A stretch of DNA of 64,000 nt from NCBI GenBank assembly GCA_040397235.1, contig JBBAWH010000002.1, forward strand, positions 62,001 to 126,000, written 5' to 3'. The translations under genes and the position numbers were made by a program. The notes beneath the pieces were generated by a model that ran no database searches, was not told where the DNA came from, and worked only from the letters and a program-made list of their open reading frames with translations. Below are positions 8,254 to 17,313 of this stretch, in pieces (the stretch's first letter is position 1; each line of letters begins with the position of its first letter). Source of the stretch: Limnocylindrus sp040397235 (lineage in GTDB: Bacteria > Chloroflexota > Limnocylindria > Limnocylindrales > Limnocylindraceae).

Positions 8254-9005
8254 CGCTCATCGTTCAACAGCGCGCGACCTCGCGAGAGTGTTCGAGCGCG
8301 GCTCACCCAGAGCCCAATGCGTAGCGACCAGAAGTCGCGCACAGCTCGCGTAATAACCGAGAGGCGCGCCCCCGTAGGTGAGCCGGCGGTGCGCGGATAG
8401 TGCGGCACGCCAACCTCAAGGATGTTCACGCCAGCGAGTCGCAAACGAATCAGTAGCTCTGCAGAGAAGAAGGCGCCGTCAGAGTGCACGATGATTCCAC
8501 GCAGTGCATCGCGATGAAATAATTTCGCAGCGCAGTCAACGTCGCGGACACGAAGTCCGAACCAGATGCGATTCGCGACCCGATAGAGGGTGGCGTAGAT
8601 GAGACGCAGTGGCGGATCAGCACGCTGCACGCGACACCCAATGACAACCGGCGAGCGTGTCGCCTCGGCACACTCGACAAGGCGCGCAAGGTCAGCGACA
8701 CGGAACTGGCGGTCGCCGTCGGTGTAGGCAAGGTGCTCATACCGTGCCGCCGCAAAACCCGAACGAAGCGCGCCGCCGTACCCGCGGTTTACCTCGTGGC
8801 GCACCAGGCGAACGGCTCCGCCGTGCCGCTGCACTAGGCGCTCGGCCACGCCGGCAGTGTCATCACGCGAACCGTCGTCAACGAGAATGACCTCATAGGT
8901 CGTGGCGAGGGTGGGGAGCGCTGCGAGCGCATCGGCGACGAGCGCCTCAAGGTTCTCAGCCTCGTTGTGGCAAGGGAAGAAGAGCGAGAGCTCTTGCAGT
9001 GGCAC
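8250..9005 (-). CDS. Family 2 glycosyltransferase, dolichyl/polyprenyl-phosphate sugar synthase type
   Basis: The 251-residue GT-A enzyme is related to DPM1/GtrB-type transferases, which put a sugar on a polyprenyl phosphate. Visible motifs are LSLFFPCHNEAENL at the N-terminus, the nucleotide-binding VILVDDGSRDDT, then YTDGDRQFRVADLARL (DXD-like). There are no clear C-terminal membrane helices. GTG 9005 is chosen because AAGGAGG lies 9 bases upstream; an in-frame TTG at 9014 would touch that site. The divergent neighbour is a GT-C glycosyltransferase fusion, which would use polyprenyl-phosphate sugars. I infer the two act in one surface glycosylation route. Confidence 0.82.
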   Translation of the reverse strand: MPLQELSLFFPCHNEAENLEALVADALAALPTLATTYEVILVDDGSRDDTAGVAERLVQRHGGAVRLVRHEVNRGYGGALRSGFAAARYEHLAYTDGDRQFRVADLARLVECAEATRSPVVIGCRVQRADPPLRLIYATLYRVANRIWFGLRVRDVDCAAKLFHRDALRGIIVHSDGAFFSAELLIRLRLAGVNILEVGVPHYPRTAGSPTGARLSVITRAVRDFWSLRIGLWVSRARTLSRGRALLNDER

Positions 9006-9039
9006 CTTCCACAACCTCCTTCACGGCTACACTCGGCAG

Positions 9040-12000
9040 ATGACTTCTCAGACGGCCCGTCGACCAACCGAGCAGGTCAGCCTCCGCACAATCGCGCTAA
9101 TCGCTGCGCTCGGGATTCTCTTGCGGGTGATCATCGCATACGTGGCACTCCCTCCAGACGCAGGCTTTGCTGCTGATCTCAACGCATTCCGAGCGTGGGC
9201 GTCTGAGCTGGGGACCCGTGGACCGTGGGGTTTCTATGCGCGCGGAATCTTTGTCGACTATCTCCCCGGCTACATGTGGGTCCTCTGGGCGCTCGGCTCG
9301 GTTAGCGCACTCATCACTGGCAGCACCGACCCGGGGGCGCTCGTAAAGCTCCCTGCGATCCTTGCCGACGGGCTGCTGGTACTAGCAACGGTGCGACTTG
9401 CCGCCGACCTTGGCGCCCCACGCCGCAGCCAGATCGCCGCGGCAGTCGCCATGGCCTTCGGGCCAATGATCTGGCTCGACTCGGCCGTGTGGGGGCAGGT
9501 CGACTCCATCGGAACCGCCGCCCTCCTCTACTCACTCTCCGCGCTCATCCGCGGCCAAACTGTTCGCGGAGCGATCTTTGCCGCCCTCGCTGCGGTGCTC
9601 AAGCCACAGTTCGGCATCCTGATCCCCATCGTTGGCGTCCTCGCCTTTGTGCGAGCGCGGTCTGCACGCGACCCCTGGGCCTTCGTCGTGGCGGGCCTTG
9701 CTGGCGCCGCCACCATTGCCCTCGCCGCCCTGCCGTTCGGGCTCACGCTTCCTGACGTGTTGGCCAAGATCGCAGAGGCGGCGGGCACCTACCCACATCT
9801 CTCGGTAAATGCCTGGAACCCTTGGGCGCTCATCACGGTCGGTGGGCGAGCGGTCGTTGATGCGAGCGGGTGGGCGTCCGACATCGACCCACTCCCCCTG
9901 ATCGGCATTCCGGGAGTCGCAATCGGCAGTGCGGCGATCGCCAGCGCCGTACTCGTTGCGATGCGCTACGTGCGACGCGATACGGCGATCCGTACCGTTA
10001 CCGCTGTCGCCATCCTCGCTATCGCCTTCTTCGTTTTGCCAACGCGCGTGCACGAGCGCTACCTCTTCCCGGCGATTCCGCTCACGATTGCACTTGCCGC
10101 AGCACGGCCCGCCTGGCGCTGGATTGCTGTCGCAACCTCCGTCGCCTTCTTTATGAACAGCTGGGGCGTGCTCACCATCTCGTACTTCCAGAACCCAGGC
10201 TTACCAAACCTTGGCGTTTTTACCGACGCACTCCACACACCGATTGCGGTGACGGCTACCGCGATCGCAATCACCGCAACGCTGTTCGCAGCAATCTGGC
10301 TAGCGTGGAGCACCGAAAAACGCACAATGGGTGCGCGACGAGCAGCCACGCAGCGGAAACAGGTTGACGCCGTGCCGCGACGGGCGGTGATCGCGAAGCC
10401 GGAGCCCCGCCGAATCCTGACACGGATTGACCTCTGGCTCTTGATCCTGGTGACAGTGAGCACCCTGTCTCTGAGAGGCTGGCGCGTTGGCGAGCCGACG
10501 CACTTCCAATTTGACGAGGTGTACCACGTACGAACCGCGACAGAGTTCATGCAAGACTGGAAGTACGGCGAGCCGCATGCGATCTATGAGTACACACACC
10601 CGCATCTTGCCAAGTACCTCATTGCACTCGGTCTCGAAACGTTTGGCGCACCTCGTGTCGATGCGCAAACAACATACCCAACAAGGATCGGCGCAATTGC
10701 CGTTCGGCCAGAGGATGCACTAAGCCCTGGCCGAATTTGGATCGCAGGGCCAGACAAGATCAGCGTGATTGACGCGTCAACGCGCGCAGTCCTTGGCACA
10801 CTCCCACTACGCAGCGTTTCGCAACTGCTCGCCGCCCATGATGGCTCACTCTGGGGCGCTACTGAAACCGGCACAATCTTTTCGGTCGACCGCGCCACCG
10901 CCGATCAGGGCGGCGCAAGCGGCCTGCGCACGTGGGCATCAACTGGCGGTGCCATCCTGGGCATTGCGCCACTTACTGATGGCGGTGTTGCCCTTGTGCA
11001 ACGCGATCAGGTGCTGATCATGCGCGATGGAGTTGTCGTGACGAGTGCACCACTTGTGCGCGGGACGTCGGTACTCGCGCTCACGGTAGATGATGAGGAG
11101 CGAATCTTTGTGACGAGCGCTAGCGGGCTGACGAGCTACGCGGCACGTGACCTGTCGAACATGCGATCCTCGCCCATTGAGGGTGGCGCAGTTGCCGTTG
11201 CAGCCGTTGACTGGTTTGACTCGCTGCGACTCTACGTAGCGGGTCGCGATGGCGTACGGGTGTACAGCGCAAAGAGCGAGAGCACGACGCTCATCTCGCA
11301 GATCACGATCCCAGGCGCCACGGCGATCGTGCCCAATGATGCAAGCCGCATGGTGCACGTGGTGGCACCTGGGCCCGATGGCGCCGGCGCATCGCTGTGG
11401 ACGGTTGAGCCGAACGGCAACGCCCGATTTGCCGACGTTGCCGTGGGCGCTGATGCACTCACGCTTGGCGTGAGCGGCGCAGCCCTTGATGCCTCAGACG
11501 AGCGCGCCGATGGCGGCAACGGCGAGCTACTTATTGCGGCGCCATCTGGTGCCATGACACAGGTGAGCGTGGGCGACCTCGCCGCTGGCTGGCGCTGGCC
11601 CGGGGTGATTGCCGGCGCACTCGCCGCAGCCCTCCTGGTTCTTTTGGCGCGGCTCCTGACGGAGCGCCGCGACGTCGCCGCCCTCGTCGGCGTACTCGCC
11701 CTGCTCGACGGGGCCGGGTTCGTGCAGAGCCGCATCGGCATGAATGACGTCTACCTCATGGCCCTCCTGCTTGGCGGCGCGGTCGCCTTCGTGGCATGGC
11801 TGCAGGGTCGCGCGCGAGGCGCCCTCTCTGGGGGGCTCCTCCTCGTCGTGGCCGGACTTCTGCTCGGCGGAGCGCTGGCAAGCAAGTGGGTCGCCCTTTA
11901 CGGCATCTTCGGTCTCGGCATCATCTGGCTCGCGCGAACAGCGCCAGGGCGCCTACTGGTCGCGGGCGGGCTCGCCCTACTCGGCGCCGTGCTTCTCCCG

Positions 12001-13224
12001 CCAGCGCTCGCGGTCGCCGACGGCTCCACCCGCATCCCAAATCTGCCGTTTGCCGCCGTGCTGGTGCTACTCCTTGCGGCGACAGGCGTGGCCATCCATC
12101 GCGCTGGTGGCATCTCGCGGCGCGAAGCAACCCCACGCTCACTCCTCGGACTCCTCTCGCTCCCGGGTGAAGCGACGCTCGTCCTCTTTACGCTCGCCGC
12201 ACTTCCGCTCGGCGTCTACATCGCGAGCTACTTGCCGTGGGCGGCGCTCGGCAATCAGTTGATTACCGGTTGGCCGATCGGCAACAGCGGACAGACGCTG
12301 ACCGATCTCACGGCGTCAATGTATCGCTATCACGACACGCTGCGCGCCGCGCATGCCGCGAGCTCACCATGGTGGGCGTGGCCGCTCGACTTGAAGCCTG
12401 TCTGGCTCTTCCAGTCGAGTTTCACCGCGGGCGGCAGCTCATGGACCGCCGCGGTGTACGACGGCGGCAACGTGCTCTCGCGCGCCCTCAGCATCGGCGG
12501 TGCGCTCTGGCTCGTGGCAGAGGCGTGGCGCCGACGAAGCTGGGGCCTCGCCTCGGTTCTCGTTCTCGGCCTTGCGCTCTGGCTACCGTGGGCGCGCATC
12601 GATCGCGTCGCATTCCAATATCACTACTACCCAACTTCACAGATCGCCCTGATCGGCCTCGCACTTCTCTTAGCTGATCTTCGCGCCGGATCACAGCGTG
12701 CTGCGCAGATCGTGCGCATCGGTGGCGCATGCGTGGTGCTCGCTGCGCCAGTGCTTTGGATGGCTACCGGCGCGCTCTGCGCGCTCGCAGGAGTGACAAG
12801 CGTCTACCCAGAAAGCCAAGTCTGCCTCTCGGGTGGGTTCGGTACACCGGGACCACTCGTTGGTGCGATCGCGCTCGTTCCTGCAACGGTGGCCGCATGG
12901 TCAATTCTCGGGGCGAATGATTTGCGTCGCATCTTTACGATCACCATCAGCAGCATCGCTGCAGTTGCACTTCTCTGGTATCCGAACTGGTCAGCGCTGC
13001 CACTCCCAACCGGCGTTCATAACTGGTACCAGGGCGTACTGCCAACATGGGCCTGGCCGTTCCAATTCGGCGTCACCCTTGAAAGTTCCGCCGAGGCCGC
13101 GCTTGTCAGTAGCGCGACGCTCGTCGTTGGCGTGCTACTCCTCTGCGCCGCCGCCGCTGGTGCCTATGGTGCGAGCCGACTCAGTCACGCTGCTCGCAGA
13201 AAGCTCGACGAGGATCGCGCGTAG
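9040..13224 (+). CDS. Two GT-C glycosyltransferases fused; PMT-type half carries an inserted propeller-like domain
   Basis: This giant 1394-residue membrane protein has two parts. Residues 1-430 form a GT-C membrane enzyme with many helices and an acidic first loop (DAGFAADLNAFRAW). From about residue 455 a second enzyme follows, resembling the GT39/PMT protein mannosyltransferases: FDEVYHVRTATEF with the Asp-Glu motif, then YTHPHLAKYLIALG, and after a gap GWRWPGVIAG, SRIGMNDVYLMALL and ALASKWVALYGIFG. Between LETFG (about 535) and GWRWPG (about 845) some 300 residues of beta-rich repeats are inserted in the first extracytoplasmic loop. ATG 9040 was chosen over a far upstream start that would overlap the divergent gene. 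The 3' end overlaps the convergent cupin gene by 90 bases. Confidence 0.8.
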   Translation: MTSQTARRPTEQVSLRTIALIAALGILLRVIIAYVALPPDAGFAADLNAFRAWASELGTRGPWGFYARGIFVDYLPGYMWVLWALGSVSALITGSTDPGALVKLPAILADGLLVLATVRLAADLGAPRRSQIAAAVAMAFGPMIWLDSAVWGQVDSIGTAALLYSLSALIRGQTVRGAIFAALAAVLKPQFGILIPIVGVLAFVRARSARDPWAFVVAGLAGAATIALAALPFGLTLPDVLAKIAEAAGTYPHLSVNAWNPWALITVGGRAVVDASGWASDIDPLPLIGIPGVAIGSAAIASAVLVAMRYVRRDTAIRTVTAVAILAIAFFVLPTRVHERYLFPAIPLTIALAAARPAWRWIAVATSVAFFMNSWGVLTISYFQNPGLPNLGVFTDALHTPIAVTATAIAITATLFAAIWLAWSTEKRTMGARRAATQRKQVDAVPRRAVIAKPEPRRILTRIDLWLLILVTVSTLSLRGWRVGEPTHFQFDEVYHVRTATEFMQDWKYGEPHAIYEYTHPHLAKYLIALGLETFGAPRVDAQTTYPTRIGAIAVRPEDALSPGRIWIAGPDKISVIDASTRAVLGTLPLRSVSQLLAAHDGSLWGATETGTIFSVDRATADQGGASGLRTWASTGGAILGIAPLTDGGVALVQRDQVLIMRDGVVVTSAPLVRGTSVLALTVDDEERIFVTSASGLTSYAARDLSNMRSSPIEGGAVAVAAVDWFDSLRLYVAGRDGVRVYSAKSESTTLISQITIPGATAIVPNDASRMVHVVAPGPDGAGASLWTVEPNGNARFADVAVGADALTLGVSGAALDASDERADGGNGELLIAAPSGAMTQVSVGDLAAGWRWPGVIAGALAAALLVLLARLLTERRDVAALVGVLALLDGAGFVQSRIGMNDVYLMALLLGGAVAFVAWLQGRARGALSGGLLLVVAGLLLGGALASKWVALYGIFGLGIIWLARTAPGRLLVAGGLALLGAVLLPPALAVADGSTRIPNLPFAAVLVLLLAATGVAIHRAGGISRREATPRSLLGLLSLPGEATLVLFTLAALPLGVYIASYLPWAALGNQLITGWPIGNSGQTLTDLTASMYRYHDTLRAAHAASSPWWAWPLDLKPVWLFQSSFTAGGSSWTAAVYDGGNVLSRALSIGGALWLVAEAWRRRSWGLASVLVLGLALWLPWARIDRVAFQYHYYPTSQIALIGLALLLADLRAGSQRAAQIVRIGGACVVLAAPVLWMATGALCALAGVTSVYPESQVCLSGGFGTPGPLVGAIALVPATVAAWSILGANDLRRIFTITISSIAAVALLWYPNWSALPLPTGVHNWYQGVLPTWAWPFQFGVTLESSAEAALVSSATLVVGVLLLCAAAAGAYGASRLSHAARRKLDEDRA

Positions 13225-13515
13225 CGGCAACTCTCGTGCAGCGATGCTGTAGGGCGTTAGTCGCTCAAGGTGCAGCGACTCACCAGCGGCAAGTTGCACC
13301 CGGGTGTCGTGGGCGGTAACCCATCCGCCACCCTCAATCACCACGAGCACAACATCACCAGCGCTGCGCAGGGGGCCGTACGTGCCGCCTGGCGTGACCG
13401 TGAACTCGGTGATCTGCGCGATGTCGTTTGAGAAGATGGCGCTACTGAGAACACCCTGGGAGCCCGCAGCGCGGTCGGCACGTCGATGACCAGGGCCAAA
13501 ACTTCGGATGTTCAT
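13135..13515 (-). CDS. Small cupin-domain protein
   Basis: The 126-residue product has a single cupin barrel: AQITEFTVTPGGTYGPLRS, then VVLVVIEGGGWVTAHDTRV, LAAGESLHLERLTPYSIAA and a final strand LRAILVEL. The usual metal-binding histidines are mostly missing, so metal catalysis is doubtful and a sensing or binding role is possible. ATG 13515 was chosen (GGAAGAG just upstream); an in-frame ATG at 13542 would add nine residues. Its 3' end overlaps the convergent glycosyltransferase fusion by 90 bases. It probably forms an operon with the membrane protein at 13552-13965. Confidence 0.65.
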   Translation of the reverse strand: MNIRSFGPGHRRADRAAGSQGVLSSAIFSNDIAQITEFTVTPGGTYGPLRSAGDVVLVVIEGGGWVTAHDTRVQLAAGESLHLERLTPYSIAARELPLRAILVELSASSVTESARTIGTSGGGAEE

Positions 13516-13551
13516 GCTCTTCCGCAGTGCGCAGCTGCGCACACCAAAGGG

Positions 13552-13965
13552 CTATCCGCGACGATTCGCTGGGCGAATGGTTGCCTCAACACCGTCGGCA
13601 ACCTGGCGCCGCGTGCGCAAGAGCTCGGCATGCTGCGCCTCAGCGGCGATGAGTGGAGGGAAACGCTTCGTGACGGTGTCGCGCAGCGCAAGAAGCCCAA
13701 CAAGCGTGGTGGCAATGGGGAAAATGCCGTACCACTGGAATGCGGCGTAGACCAGATTCATGCCGAAGGTGCCGAGGCTGATCCACAAGATGTACTCCCA
13801 CTCGTCGCCGACCACCCCTCGTCCACGAGCGCCACGGGTCGCGAATGAATAGACCAGGATCGTTGCGAGGAAGAGCGCCAGGTTTGCCATCCAGAACGGG
13901 GTGTAGAACGTTCCAAGATCGGCGTTCAAGACGGTGAAGAGGTACTCCCAAGGCCAACGAAACAT
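13552..13965 (-). CDS. Small membrane protein, unknown function
   Basis: The 137-residue product starts MFRWPWEYLFTVLNADLGTF. It has about three hydrophobic helices (WMANLALFLATILVYSF, EYILWISLGTFGMNLVYAAF, IFPIATTLVGLLALRD) followed by a basic soluble tail (RTRRQVADGVEATIRPANRRG). I do not recognise a family. ATG 13965 is preceded by GTGAGGACAAG, a usable ribosome binding site; longer in-frame starts would run into the divergent purH-like gene. It lies 36 bases upstream of the cupin gene on the same strand. Confidence 0.6.
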   Translation of the reverse strand: MFRWPWEYLFTVLNADLGTFYTPFWMANLALFLATILVYSFATRGARGRGVVGDEWEYILWISLGTFGMNLVYAAFQWYGIFPIATTLVGLLALRDTVTKRFPPLIAAEAQHAELLRTRRQVADGVEATIRPANRRG

Positions 13966-14047
13966 CTTGTCCTCACTCGCTAGGTTTCGGCTCACCCAAC
14001 ACAACAGCGTGCGGGTTTGTGTGAGCGAGTATGCCACCATCAGCAGC

Positions 14048-15430
14048 ATGCGCGTCCTTCTGCTGATCTCCCCCGAGAGCCCCGCCCTCGCAGGGCTGAC
14101 ACCCATCCTCGCGACCCTTATCGCCCGTGGGGCCACGGTCGAAGCCGGTCCCGCCGCCCCGCACCTTCGGGCGGAAGAGATCCAGGTGACCGAACATGCC
14201 GATGCCGCGACGCTCGATCAGGCGGCGGCGAGCCTTACCAGCGCCGACCTCCTGATCGCCCCAGCAGGGGCCGAGGCCCCACCCGCCGCAATCGTCGCCA
14301 TTACACGGGCACTTCTCGCCGCCGAGGAGGGGCCGATCATCGTTGTTGACCCAACTGCGATCGGCGACCTCCTCTCCGACATGGGAGCCACTGGCAACTT
14401 GACCGCACTGCGGAGCGAACTCCGGCGTTCGGCGGCCCTCGTCATCGCGGCCCATGTTGCGCCACTGGTTCGCGACAGCGAGAGCGCCATGCCAGCTCGT
14501 GACGTAATTGTGCTTGAGCGCATTCGTACATTTGGCCACGGCGAGAATCAGCACCAGGCCGCCGCGGCGTACCGGCGCGTTCATGCTGCAAACGCGGGGA
14601 TCATTAGCTCTCGAGTGCTTCAGGGGCAAGAGCCCAGCTTCAACGACCTGCTTGACCTTGACGCCGGTTCGCGACTCGTTGCCGACCTACCAACGCCGAG
14701 CGTCGCGCTCATTCGACACACAGATCCGATTGGCGTCGCAACCGCCGAGACGGCGCTCGGTGCACTCACGCGCGCGATTGAGACAGATGCAGCGGCTAGC
14801 TCCGGCTCAATCGTTGTCCTCAACGTTCCAATTGATCGCGCCGTTGCCGCTGTGATCGCATCGGGAACATTTGAATCGGTGCTCGCGCCAGCACTTGCAG
14901 ATGATGGCGCTGCGGAGGCGCTGCGCACGCGACCAGAACTGAGCGTCGTCATTGACCCCTCTTATCGCGCAACAGAGTTTGACATGATTGGCGTCAGCGG
15001 CGCGGTACTCTTACAAACAGCCGACACCGGAAACATTGAGCGTTCGCAACTTCGTGTCGTCACCGAACGCCGCCCAACACTTGACGAGCTCACCGACCTA
15101 CTCTTCTCGTGGCGCATCGTTCGACACATTCGGTCGAACGCCATCGTAGTGGCGCGCGGTGCTGCAACACTCGGCATTGGTGCCGCACAAGTGAATCGTC
15201 GCGTCGCCGTTGACATTGCGCTCAACCAAGCGGGAGAGCGCGCACGTGGCGCAGTGATGGCCAGTGATGCGTACTTCCCATTTGCAGAGGGGATCGCTGC
15301 CGCAGCGGCAGCGGGCGTTACCGCAATTGTTCAGCCGGGCGGCTCACGTCGCGATGCAGCGGCAATCGAGATCGCCGATCGTCACGGCATTGCGATGGTC
15401 TTTACCGGGCGGCGACACTACCGTCGCTAA
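14048..15430 (+). CDS. Degenerate PurH-like (AICAR transformylase/IMP cyclohydrolase) protein
   Basis: PurH catalyses the last two steps of IMP synthesis. This 460-residue protein aligns with PurH throughout; its C-terminus is well conserved (IRSNAIVVARGAATLGIGAA, ASDAYFPFAEGI, VQPGGSRRD, FTGRRHYRR). The N-terminal cyclohydrolase domain lacks the DGRVKTLHPKIHGG signature and is about 60 residues short. In the transformylase domain the catalytic Lys-His of KHxNPCG is R223-H224 (RHTDPIG), and YGENPHQ reads HGENQHQ. Either this is a very divergent working enzyme or a paralogue that has lost one or both activities. Start ATG 14048 is chosen because the conserved fold begins there. Confidence 0.75.
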   Translation: MRVLLLISPESPALAGLTPILATLIARGATVEAGPAAPHLRAEEIQVTEHADAATLDQAAASLTSADLLIAPAGAEAPPAAIVAITRALLAAEEGPIIVVDPTAIGDLLSDMGATGNLTALRSELRRSAALVIAAHVAPLVRDSESAMPARDVIVLERIRTFGHGENQHQAAAAYRRVHAANAGIISSRVLQGQEPSFNDLLDLDAGSRLVADLPTPSVALIRHTDPIGVATAETALGALTRAIETDAAASSGSIVVLNVPIDRAVAAVIASGTFESVLAPALADDGAAEALRTRPELSVVIDPSYRATEFDMIGVSGAVLLQTADTGNIERSQLRVVTERRPTLDELTDLLFSWRIVRHIRSNAIVVARGAATLGIGAAQVNRRVAVDIALNQAGERARGAVMASDAYFPFAEGIAAAAAAGVTAIVQPGGSRRDAAAIEIADRHGIAMVFTGRRHYRR

Positions 15431-15434
15431 GGCA

Positions 15435-16025
15435 TTACACCCAGCGCAGCGCCGCCGGATCCCATGCGCCGACGCAGAGCGCAGCGGCATCGCCTTCAAG
15501 GCGTCGCTGAACATCACGTAGCTCGCGTGCAGTTCCTTGCCACCCTGGCGCCTTTAGCGTTGGAGAGATGTCGGCGAGTGGCGCCAATACAAAAAGTCGT
15601 TCGGCAGCGGCTGGATGCGGAACAACCAGTGGCCGATCAGCATCAGCACCGTCGGACTCCGTACCATGTGGTCGCGGATGCACTACCGCGATGTTCTCCA
15701 TGGCAATAATGTCAATGTCAAGTCGGCGTGGGCCGAACCTTACCGTCGGCACGCGGCCAAAGATTTGCTCTAGCTCCTTGACGCGCATGAGCACCTCAAT
15801 TGCCGCGGCAGCCGGCTCTTCGGGAAGCGTCGCGCGCATTCGGAGCGCGGCGTTGAAGAACTCTGGTTGATCAACGAGGCCGACCGGAGTGGTGCGGTAG
15901 AGCGGCGAGACCTGCTCAAGGCTCCAGCCAGGAATGTGCGCGAGTGCGACTACCGCTTCGGCGAGCGTGGCGACAGGGTCGTCGAGGTTGGCCCCGATCC
16001 CTAGGTGTAGAACGAGTTCACGCAT
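15435..16025 (-). CDS. folK: HPPK, 6-hydroxymethyl-dihydropterin pyrophosphokinase
   Basis: FolK transfers pyrophosphate from ATP to hydroxymethyl-dihydropterin in folate synthesis. The 196-residue protein shows LGIGANLDDPVATLAEAV at the N-terminus, YRTTPVGLVDQPEFFNAALR, and the HPPK signature RFGPRRLDIDIIAM. A longer-than-usual acidic loop (HPRPHGTESDGADADRP) interrupts the region before the conserved VPHP. It lies tail to tail with the PurH-like gene and divergent from midA, 34 bases away. Confidence 0.92.
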   Translation of the reverse strand: MRELVLHLGIGANLDDPVATLAEAVVALAHIPGWSLEQVSPLYRTTPVGLVDQPEFFNAALRMRATLPEEPAAAAIEVLMRVKELEQIFGRVPTVRFGPRRLDIDIIAMENIAVVHPRPHGTESDGADADRPLVVPHPAAAERLFVLAPLADISPTLKAPGWQGTARELRDVQRRLEGDAAALCVGAWDPAALRWV

Positions 16026-16059
16026 GTGCCCGACGGTAGCGCCGCGTAGGATCTACTGC

Positions 16060-17241
16060 ATGGAAGAGGTAGAGCGTCTCATTCGCGAAGAGGTCCAACG
16101 CGAGGGCTCGATCAGCTTTGCGCGGTTTATGGAGCGCGCCCTTCTTGAGCCAGGGCTCGGCTACTACGCAACCGCCCAGCGCCGGGCCGGTCGCAGCGGA
16201 GACTTCATGACCGCGCCAGAGCTACACCCCATCCTTGGCGCCGCCATCGCGCAACTTGCCGCCGCAACCTGGGAGCGCCTTGGCCGACCAGCAACCTTCC
16301 GCTGGCGTGAGTACGGTGCCGGCGAGGGGACCCTCCTGCTGGCGTCACTCAACCACCTCGCCCGAGAGGGGCACCCCCTTCTCGACGCGCTGGAGGTTTC
16401 GGTGAGTGAGGCGAACCCACACCGGCTCGCCGATCTGACGGCCGCACTGGCGGCGCTCCCTGGCGGGGGGCCACCCCTCGTCACGGCGGCGAACCCACCC
16501 GTTGCAGGGATCGTGGTCGCCAATGAGTTTGCCGACGCCCTCCCCTTTCACATCGTGGTCGGCCGTGCCGCCGCCCCAGCCAGCTTCGCCGAGCGTCGCG
16601 TCTCGATTGACCCTGTAACAAACACCCTAGCCTGGAGCGAAGGGGTGCTTGACGCGGGAGCCGCTGAGCAGATCAGCCGCCTCACGGCCGACTGGCCGCC
16701 GCTGGCAGAGGGGCAACTCGCTGAGATCTCGCCAGCCACGGCCGAATGGGCCCACAGGCTGGGCGGCGAACTCACGGAAGGGGTCGTTATCGTGCTCGAT
16801 TACGGCCGCGAGGGGGTCGCCCTGCGTGACGCCACCAGCCGCATGGCCGGCACCGCCCTCGCCTACCGGGGGCACCGAGCCACCGCGGACCTCCTCAGTG
16901 AGCCAGGGAGCCGCGACCTGACCGCCCATGTGGACCTCACCCTGCTGCGGGCGGCGGCGGTGGCCGGTGGGCTCCGCCACCTGACGAGCACGAACCAGGC
17001 CAAGTTCCTCGCAACGGCGGGGGTCGACGGCGAGGTCACCCGGACACGAACTGGGCCAGCGGCAACCCTCGAAGAGGCGATCGCCCTGCGCTCCGCACTC
17101 GCCCAACTGATGGACCCGCGCCGCATGGGCGGTTTTGCCGTTGAGCTGTTTGTGGCGGGGAGTTCCCCAAGGGCAAATGCGCTCGCCGATCCCGCATCGC
17201 CGCTCCCCGGAACGGCGGCTCCGAATCGCCCCCTCGTCTAG
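16060..17241 (+). CDS. midA: MidA/NDUFAF7-family SAM-dependent methyltransferase, complex I assembly
   Basis: NDUFAF7/MidA methylates an arginine of the 49-kDa (NuoD/NDUFS2) subunit and is needed for complex I assembly in eukaryotes. The 393-residue protein has the family N-terminus FMERALLEPGLGYYA, then SGDFMTAPELHPILG, the SAM site WREYGAGEGTLL, VVANEFADALPFH and VLDYGREGV. A stretch near the C-terminus reads LTSTNQAKFLATAGV. The gene lies 72 bases before nuoA on the same strand. NuoD in this window keeps the arginine of the LHRG-EKL motif (R83), which as I recall is the residue methylated in mitochondria. A role in maturing this complex I is therefore likely. Confidence 0.88.
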   Translation: MEEVERLIREEVQREGSISFARFMERALLEPGLGYYATAQRRAGRSGDFMTAPELHPILGAAIAQLAAATWERLGRPATFRWREYGAGEGTLLLASLNHLAREGHPLLDALEVSVSEANPHRLADLTAALAALPGGGPPLVTAANPPVAGIVVANEFADALPFHIVVGRAAAPASFAERRVSIDPVTNTLAWSEGVLDAGAAEQISRLTADWPPLAEGQLAEISPATAEWAHRLGGELTEGVVIVLDYGREGVALRDATSRMAGTALAYRGHRATADLLSEPGSRDLTAHVDLTLLRAAAVAGGLRHLTSTNQAKFLATAGVDGEVTRTRTGPAATLEEAIALRSALAQLMDPRRMGGFAVELFVAGSSPRANALADPASPLPGTAAPNRPLV

Positions 17242-17313
17242 AATCTGAGCGTAGCCACCCGAGCCCCCGCTACGGGGTACGCGCCGGGTTAATGGATCGA
17301 ACGGGGGAGTTTC

